This document shows, piece by piece, positions 1-5,227 of a stretch of 5,227 bases of DNA. Made by a program: the position numbers and the translations under genes. Position 1 is the stretch's first letter. Each line of letters opens with the position of its first letter. The notes under the pieces were generated by a model. The model saw only the letters and a list, made by a program, of their open reading frames with translations. It searched no databases and was not told the DNA's origin. This DNA comes from Reyranella sp. (GTDB taxonomy: Bacteria; Pseudomonadota; Alphaproteobacteria; Reyranellales; Reyranellaceae). Location of the stretch: positions 1 through 5,227 of the forward strand of contig JADHLS010000478.1 in the NCBI GenBank assembly GCA_016780605.1, written 5' to 3'.

Positions 1-1805
<1,805 letters not shown>

Positions 1806-1819
<14 letters not shown>

Positions 1820-3233
1820 ACTCGCCCTGGTCGCGACGCCGGCGCCGAGCCGGCGCAGCGACGAGCTCGCCTTCCTGCCGGCCGCCCTCGAGATCGTCGA
1901 GACGCCGCCATCCCCCGTCGGCCGTGCGATCGCGGCGACGCTGATCGTGCTGTTCTGCGCGGCGCTCGCCTGGTCGTGGTGGGGCACCATCGACATCGTG
2001 GCGTCGGCGACCGGCAAGATCGTGCCGGGCGGCCGCAGCAAGGTCATCCAGCCGTTCGAGACCGGCGTCGTGCGCGCGATCCGCGTCAGCGACGGCCAGG
2101 CGGTCAAGTCCGGGGATGTGCTGATCGAGCTCGACCCGACGGCCAACGCAGCGGACCGCGATCACCTGCGCAGCGATCTTTTGGCCGAACGGCTCAACAT
2201 CGCGCGGCTGCGCGCGGCACTGGCCGGTGGCGCCGACCCGCTGGCCGACTTCACGCCGCCCGACGACGCGCCGCCAACCTTGGCCGCCATCCACCGCCAG
2301 CTCCTGGTCAATCAGGTGGGCGAGCACCGGGCCAAGCTCGCCGCGCTCGGCCGGCAACAGGCGCAGAAGGAGGCCGAACAGGCGACGACTGCCGCCGTCA
2401 TCCACAAGCTCGAGACAGTGATCCCGGTCATCCAGCCCCGGGTCGACATGCGCCGGACGCTGATGGAGAAGGACCTCGGTTCGAGGATTGCCTACCTCGA
2501 GACCCTGCAGGCGCTGGTCGAGCAGCAGAAGGAGCTCGGTGTCCAGCAGAGCCGTCTACAGGAGGCTGAGGCTGCCGTGCAGGCGATTCGCGAGACCCGC
2601 AGCCAGACGGAGTCCGAGTTCCGGCGGGCGCTGTCCGACGAGCTGGCCAAGAGCGAGCAGAAGGCGATCGGGCTCGGCCAGGAGCTGATCAAGGCCGAGC
2701 AGAAGACCAGGCTTCAGGAACTCACGGCGCCGGTCGATGGCGTGGTGCAGCAGCTCGCGATCCACACCATCGGCGGGGTCGTCACCCCGGCGCAGTCCTT
2801 GCTGGTGATCGTGCCGTCCGACAGCCGGCTGGAGATCGAGGCCATGGTGCCGAACCGCGACATCGGCTTCGTGCAGCCGGGCCAGGCCGCCGAGATCAAG
2901 GTCGACACCTTCAACTTCACCCGCTACGGCCTGCTGCACGGCGAGGTGCTGAGCGTCTCGCAGGACGCCATCATCCGCGAGCGGCGCGAGGACCGTCCCG
3001 AAAACCGCGCGCAGGGCCAGCAGAGCGACAGCAGCGAGCCGAAAGGCCAGGAACTGAGCTACAGCGCGCGCATCTCACTCGATCGCACGCACATGCAGAT
3101 CGACGATCGCCAGGTCAACCTGTCGCCCGGCATGGCGGTGACCGTGGAGATCAAGACCGGCTCGCGGCGGATTCTGGACTATCTGCTGTCGCCCTTGATG
3201 CGCTACGGCCACGACAGCCTGCGCGAGCGCTGA
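1806..3233 (+). CDS. Type I secretion periplasmic adaptor (membrane fusion protein), HlyD family
   Basis: Periplasmic adaptor that links the ABC exporter to an outer-membrane TolC-like channel. The 475-residue protein has a short cytoplasmic N-terminus, one transmembrane helix (about 39-59, ending SWWG), a first half-lipoyl domain (about 78-112, with GVVRAIRVSDGQAVKSGDVL), a long charged alpha-helical coiled-coil region (about 113-305), the second half-lipoyl segment (about 306-336, starting LTAPVDGVVQQL) and a beta-barrel region to the end. The C-terminal stretch GMAVTVEIKTGSRR (442-455) followed by DYLLSPL and the terminal SLRER is typical of HlyD proteins. The ATG at 1806 lies inside the exporter's last codons and is preceded by AGGG at 1798-1801, four bases upstream, so translation is probably coupled. 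An Arg/Glu/Gln/Ser-rich insert at about 391-415 interrupts the beta-barrel region. The stop codon abuts a large inverted repeat. The length suits the family; substrate specificity cannot be inferred. Confidence 0.96.
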
Positions 3234-3357
3234 CATCCGGTCGGAATCATCGCCGGGAGCGCGGCACTCCAGTGCCGCTCATGCGATTCCTGAAGCGCGC
3301 AAAGAGCGCCACTGGAGTGGCGCGCTCCCGGCAATGAGTCGACCAAATCGGATGGCA
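3231..3357. repeat. Large imperfect inverted repeat with two nested palindromes (REP/BIME-like)
   Basis: The core arms, 3247-3280 and 3304-3337 (34 bases each, three mismatches), are separated by a 23-base loop. Weaker pairing with small gaps continues outwards to CATCCG at 3234-3239 against CGGATG at 3349-3354, reaching the stop codon of the fusion protein gene. Each arm holds its own perfect palindrome: GCGGCACT-CC-AGTGCCGC (3261-3278) and GCGCCACT-GG-AGTGGCGC (3306-3323). Two of the three core mismatches are a base-pair swap that keeps each small hairpin intact. This architecture, two inverted palindromic units between genes, is that of REP/BIME elements or a non-autonomous palindromic mobile element. 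The long hairpin could also end or protect the upstream transcript, but no T-run follows it on either strand, so it is not a classical intrinsic terminator. No transposase is present in the window. Confidence 0.8.
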
Positions 3358-3368
3358 GCAGTGCTGAC

Positions 3369-3498
3369 ATAAACGATGGCCTCTACGGCACGCAAAAACT
3401 CTCGAAAACGCAACTACGCCGCATAGTACAAAAGTTATTGATAACGTCCTGAGTTATGATACGATGCACGCGGATTACTCGCTCTTTGCATCGTTTAT
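3369..3498. repeat. Short inverted repeats bounding an AT-richer segment
   Basis: ATAAACGATG at 3369-3378 is matched by its exact reverse complement CATCGTTTAT at 3489-3498, 110 bases apart. A third copy of the ACGATG core, ACGATGCA at 3461-3468, pairs perfectly over 8 bases with TGCATCGT at 3487-3494, giving a stem with an 18-base loop. Between them lies the 12-base palindrome GTTATTGATAAC (3434-3445). The repeats are visible directly; whether they are the ends of a small mobile element, a transcription factor site or chance is unknown. No clear target-site duplication flanks the outer pair. Confidence 0.45.
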
Positions 3499-3734
3499 CT
3501 GGCTACACACAAGCGAGCCCCGCCGCTCGCAGGCAAAGGCGGTCGCTGGCGCGCGGGCTGAGTACAGGTCCGGCGCCGGCGGTCGCCCTTCCTCGATAGC
3601 GAGCTGACAGAATTGTTGCGGGGCCGGGGTCTCGAGGGGGTAGCGGAAATTGCGGGAAATGCGCAAACCCCTGCGCCGCGCCTGCGAAGGGTCGTAGCGA
3701 TATTTGCGTAATTATCCGAATTCCAACCTCTAGC

Positions 3735-3770
3735 GTGTCGGGTTCTCCTTCGACACAAGTGGGTCTGTCG
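3735..3770. repeat. Two mutually exclusive short stems
   Basis: GTGTCG (3735-3740) pairs perfectly with CGACAC (3751-3756) across a 10-base loop. The same CGACA (3751-3755) can instead pair with TGTCG at 3766-3770, also across a 10-base loop. The three segments are spaced exactly 15 bases apart, so only one stem can form at a time. The layout resembles an alternating-structure switch, but the stems are short, no T-run follows and no reading frame starts nearby, so function is unproven. Confidence 0.4.
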
Positions 3771-3794
3771 GAAACGCCGGAAACGTCCGGAAAC
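3769..3794. repeat. Triple direct repeat of CGGAAAC
   Basis: CGGAAAC occurs at 3769-3775, 3778-3784 and 3788-3794, with start-to-start spacings of 9 and 10 bases, close to one DNA helical turn. On the minus strand it reads GTTTCCG and lies about 50 bases beyond the dehydrogenase stop codon. It could be a set of in-phase protein-binding half-sites or simple tandem slippage. Confidence 0.5.
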
Positions 3795-3827
3795 CTCCAC
3801 CAAAGTGCACCCCGCGAGTGAGGCAGC

Positions 3828-3851
3828 AAAAGGCGGACGGCCTAGGCCGCC
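3828..3851 (-). terminator. Possible weak intrinsic terminator of the dehydrogenase gene
   Basis: Read on the minus strand, GGCGG (3851-3847) spanning the last codons pairs with CCGCC (3836-3832) and is followed by TTTT (3831-3828). The stem overlaps the TAG stop codon (3844-3842). With only five GC pairs, a 10-base loop that can form a competing GGCCTAGGCC palindrome, and four Ts, it is a weak candidate. Confidence 0.3.
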
Positions 3852-4984
3852 AGCTCCAGGATCTCCTTCACCTCGGCCGGTCCATCGATCTTGCGCGGGT
3901 TGCGCGGCACCCACGGCGTGCCCATTGCCTGAGTGGCGATGCGGTCGAAATGCTCCTTGCCGACCTTCACCTCGCCCAGGCTTCTCGGCATGCCGAGCCC
4001 GCGGATGAAGTCGTCGAGCACGTCGCCAGCGTCCTTGCCGGGATGGCCCATGGCGTTGGCGATCAGCGCCTGGCGGTCGGCATTGGCCGATTTGTTCCAG
4101 CGCATGACCGAGGGCAGCATGATGCAGGAAGTGTGGCCGTGCGGGATGTCGAACACCGCGCCCAGCACGTAGCCGATGCCGTGGCTGGCGCCCATCGGCA
4201 CGCCGGCCGCCAGCCCGCCCATCGAGAGCCACGAGCCGATCTGGCAGTCGAGCCGGGCCTTCATGTCATTGGGGTCGGCCTTCACGCGTGGCAGCCCACG
4301 GGCCAGCAGCGACAGGCCATGCAGCGCCGAGGCGTTGGTGAACTCCGTCGATTCGTTGGAGCACACGCCCTCGACGCAATGATCGACCGCACGGATGCCG
4401 GTCGACAGAAAGAGCCACATCGGCGTGTGTCGTGTCACCTCGGGGTCGAGGATCACGGCGATCGGGATGGTCAGAGGATGACGGAACAGCTCCTTCACCT
4501 TGGTCGCCTCGTTGGTGACGCCGGCGATGCCGGAGAATTCGCCTGCCGACAGCGTCGTCGGGATCGATACCTGGCGCACCGTGGGCGGCTTGACGTCGGC
4601 ATTGCGGACCTTGTCGAGCGCCGCGACGGTAGTGACGTCGTTGGCCAGACAGAGCTGGACCGCCTTCGCGCCGTCGGTGATCGAGCCGCCGCCCAGGGTG
4701 ACGATCAGGTCAGCCTTGGCCTCGCGCGCCTGCGCCGCCGCGGCAATGACAGCCGAGCGCGGTGAATGCGCCGGCATCTTGTCGAAGGTGCCGACGCACT
4801 TGTTGCCCAGCGCCCGGCAGACCTTCTCGACCTCGTCGGTCTGCCGGTTGAGCGTGCCGCTCACCATCAGGAAGACGCGCTCGGCTCCGTGCGCCTTCAC
4901 CACCTCGGCCACCGACTGGGCGGCCGGCTTGCCGTAGTGGACCTCTTCCATGTCGGTAAAAACGACGCGGCCGGATGTCAGCAT
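3842..4984 (-). CDS. Iron-containing alcohol dehydrogenase / maleylacetate reductase-like protein
   Basis: Probable cytoplasmic NAD(P)H-dependent oxidoreductase of the group III (iron-containing) alcohol dehydrogenase fold. The 380-residue length is normal. The N-terminal nucleotide-binding half carries GGGS at 98-101 with Asp104 (GGGSITD), followed by IPTT at 141-144. The C-terminal helical half carries GIRAVDHCVEG (196-206), SHGIGYVLGA (267-276) and IPHG (280-283). Of the four usual metal ligands (Asp196, His200, His263, His277 in E. coli FucO), the three His align with His202, His268 and His282, but the Asp position is Arg198; FucO His267 aligns with Tyr272. The segment after IPTT reads more like maleylacetate reductases than classical alcohol dehydrogenases, so reduction of a keto acid or another carbonyl is possible; the substrate cannot be named. 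The ATG at 4984 is supported by GGGAGGG (4996-4990), five bases upstream. It is divergent from a probable M20 peptidase gene across 59 bases. Confidence 0.9.
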   Translation of the reverse strand: MLTSGRVVFTDMEEVHYGKPAAQSVAEVVKAHGAERVFLMVSGTLNRQTDEVEKVCRALGNKCVGTFDKMPAHSPRSAVIAAAAQAREAKADLIVTLGGGSITDGAKAVQLCLANDVTTVAALDKVRNADVKPPTVRQVSIPTTLSAGEFSGIAGVTNEATKVKELFRHPLTIPIAVILDPEVTRHTPMWLFLSTGIRAVDHCVEGVCSNESTEFTNASALHGLSLLARGLPRVKADPNDMKARLDCQIGSWLSMGGLAAGVPMGASHGIGYVLGAVFDIPHGHTSCIMLPSVMRWNKSANADRQALIANAMGHPGKDAGDVLDDFIRGLGMPRSLGEVKVGKEHFDRIATQAMGTPWVPRNPRKIDGPAEVKEILELAA

Positions 4985-5043
4985 TGTGTCCCTCCCATGA
5001 GCGGCATTTTGCTATCGTGCCCCGTGAAAGGTACGGCAAAAAC
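4985..5043. promoter_or_regulatory. Divergent intergenic region between dehydrogenase and M20-like genes
   Basis: Only 59 bases separate the two divergent start codons, so both promoters, or their control sites, must lie here or inside the opposing genes. The minus-strand Shine-Dalgarno GGGAGGG occupies 4990-4996. For the plus-strand gene, AAAGG (5027-5031) lies 12 bases before the ATG, a long spacing. A TTTTGCTATCG patch (5007-5017) is the only AT-richer stretch and could contribute a -10 element. I see no confident -35/-10 pair and no clear operator palindrome. Confidence 0.4.
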
Positions 5044-5227
5044 ATGACCACGACGACTGGCACACGTGACGGCGCCATCGCGCGCGCGGAAAAGTATTTC
5101 GACGACGGCGGCTTCCTGACCGAGTTGCAGCGCCGGGTGGCGATCCCGACGACCAGCCAGGAGACGGATTCCATGCCCGCCCTGCAGGAATACGTCTCGG
5201 GCGAGATGACCCAGTCGCTGCAGAAGC
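5044..5227 (+). CDS. Probable M20-family metallopeptidase/deacylase, N-terminus only
   Basis: The frame opens at ATG 5044 and stays open to the right edge, giving 61 residues. They include an amphipathic start (ARAEKYFDDGGFLTEL, 14-29), then RRVAIPTTSQ (31-40) and a stretch around MPALQEYV (45-52). A helix followed by VAIPT(T/E)SQ and then a Leu-Tyr/Val helix is how zinc-dependent M20 family hydrolases (acetylornithine deacetylase, carboxypeptidase G2 and relatives) begin, where 'IPT/IPS' precedes the first catalytic segment. The metal-binding residues lie beyond the window, so activity and substrate cannot be judged. There is an in-frame GTG at 5017, but it has no ribosome binding site; AAAGG at 5027-5031 weakly favours the ATG. 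No signal peptide is visible, suggesting a cytoplasmic protein. The divergent neighbour could act in the same degradation pathway; this is inference. Confidence 0.65.
   Translation, partial: MTTTTGTRDGAIARAEKYFDDGGFLTELQRRVAIPTTSQETDSMPALQEYVSGEMTQSLQK

Larger units (their letters stand above)
3358..3841. other. Gene-poor gap between convergent genes
   Basis: About 480 bases between two converging 3' ends with no convincing gene. The stretch to about 3500 is more AT-rich than the flanking genes and holds the palindrome GTTATTGATAAC (3434-3445) followed by the -10-like TATGAT (3455-3460), without a good -35 at normal spacing. A 47-codon frame begins with ATG at 3464 (+) and ends at 3607, and a 63-codon minus-strand frame at 3475-3666 begins with TTG; neither has a ribosome binding site or a recognisable domain, so I do not call either. 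From about 3500 to 3700 the sequence is GC-rich and may be a decayed gene or part of a non-coding repeat. From 3735 to 3794 there are short stems and direct repeats, described separately. Confidence 0.6.

Noticed and set aside
3252..3332. Classical rho-independent terminator for the secretion operon
   Set aside because: The stem is strong but no run of T follows on the plus strand (AATGAGTC instead), and the two-palindrome structure fits a REP-like element better.
3231..3357. CRISPR array or insertion sequence
   Set aside because: There are only two inverted palindromic units with no regular direct repeats and spacers, and no transposase frame inside or next to it.
3439..3460. Sigma-70 promoter TTGATA...TATGAT
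   Set aside because: The two hexamers are only 10 bases apart, far short of the usual 16-18.
3464..3607. Small plus-strand frame of 47 codons downstream of TATGAT
   Set aside because: No ribosome binding site, no -35 at proper spacing and no recognisable sequence; a chance frame is likelier.
3495..4232. Long minus-strand open frame of 245 codons
   Set aside because: Most of it lies antisense-frame-shifted inside the dehydrogenase gene, and its Arg/Gly/Ala-rich translation is typical of a shadow frame in GC-rich DNA.
3818..4765. Plus-strand open frame of 315 codons opposite the dehydrogenase
   Set aside because: His/Arg/Ala/Asp-rich translation without domain motifs, wholly antisense to a gene with clear family motifs.

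Overview
This GC-rich window has the strong G/C third-position bias and gene style of an alphaproteobacterium (a Rhizobiales or Rhodospirillales type is my guess; there is no rRNA or other marker to prove it). It holds four protein genes, two of them cut by the window edges, plus a 608-base gap between converging genes that contains several repeat structures.

Positions 1-3233 (+ strand) are a two-gene type I secretion module. A HlyB-type ABC exporter, missing its N-terminus at the left edge, overlaps by 14 bases a complete HlyD-type membrane fusion protein. Together they would form the inner-membrane and periplasmic parts of a one-step export channel that normally joins a TolC-like outer-membrane protein. 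Neither the outer-membrane partner nor an exported RTX-like substrate lies in the window; if linked, they should be upstream of position 1.

Positions 3234-3841 lie between the converging 3' ends of the fusion protein gene and the dehydrogenase gene. The first part is a large imperfect inverted repeat (3231-3357) built of two smaller palindromes that differ by a compensated base-pair swap, as expected of a REP/BIME-like mobile palindromic element. The rest has no convincing gene. It contains an AT-richer patch with short inverted repeats (about 3369-3498) and, near 3735-3794, two mutually exclusive stems next to a triple short direct repeat.

Positions 3842-4984 (- strand) encode a complete iron-containing alcohol dehydrogenase/maleylacetate reductase family protein in which one of the usual metal ligands is replaced. 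After a 59-base divergent intergenic region, position 5044 to the right edge (+ strand) encodes the N-terminus of a probable M20-family metallopeptidase/deacylase. The divergent pair could share regulation and act in one catabolic pathway, but the window gives no direct proof.

I found no rRNA, tRNA, CRISPR array or transposase gene. The most interesting signal is the nested palindrome after the fusion protein gene; I saw no clear sign of a wholly new multi-gene system.
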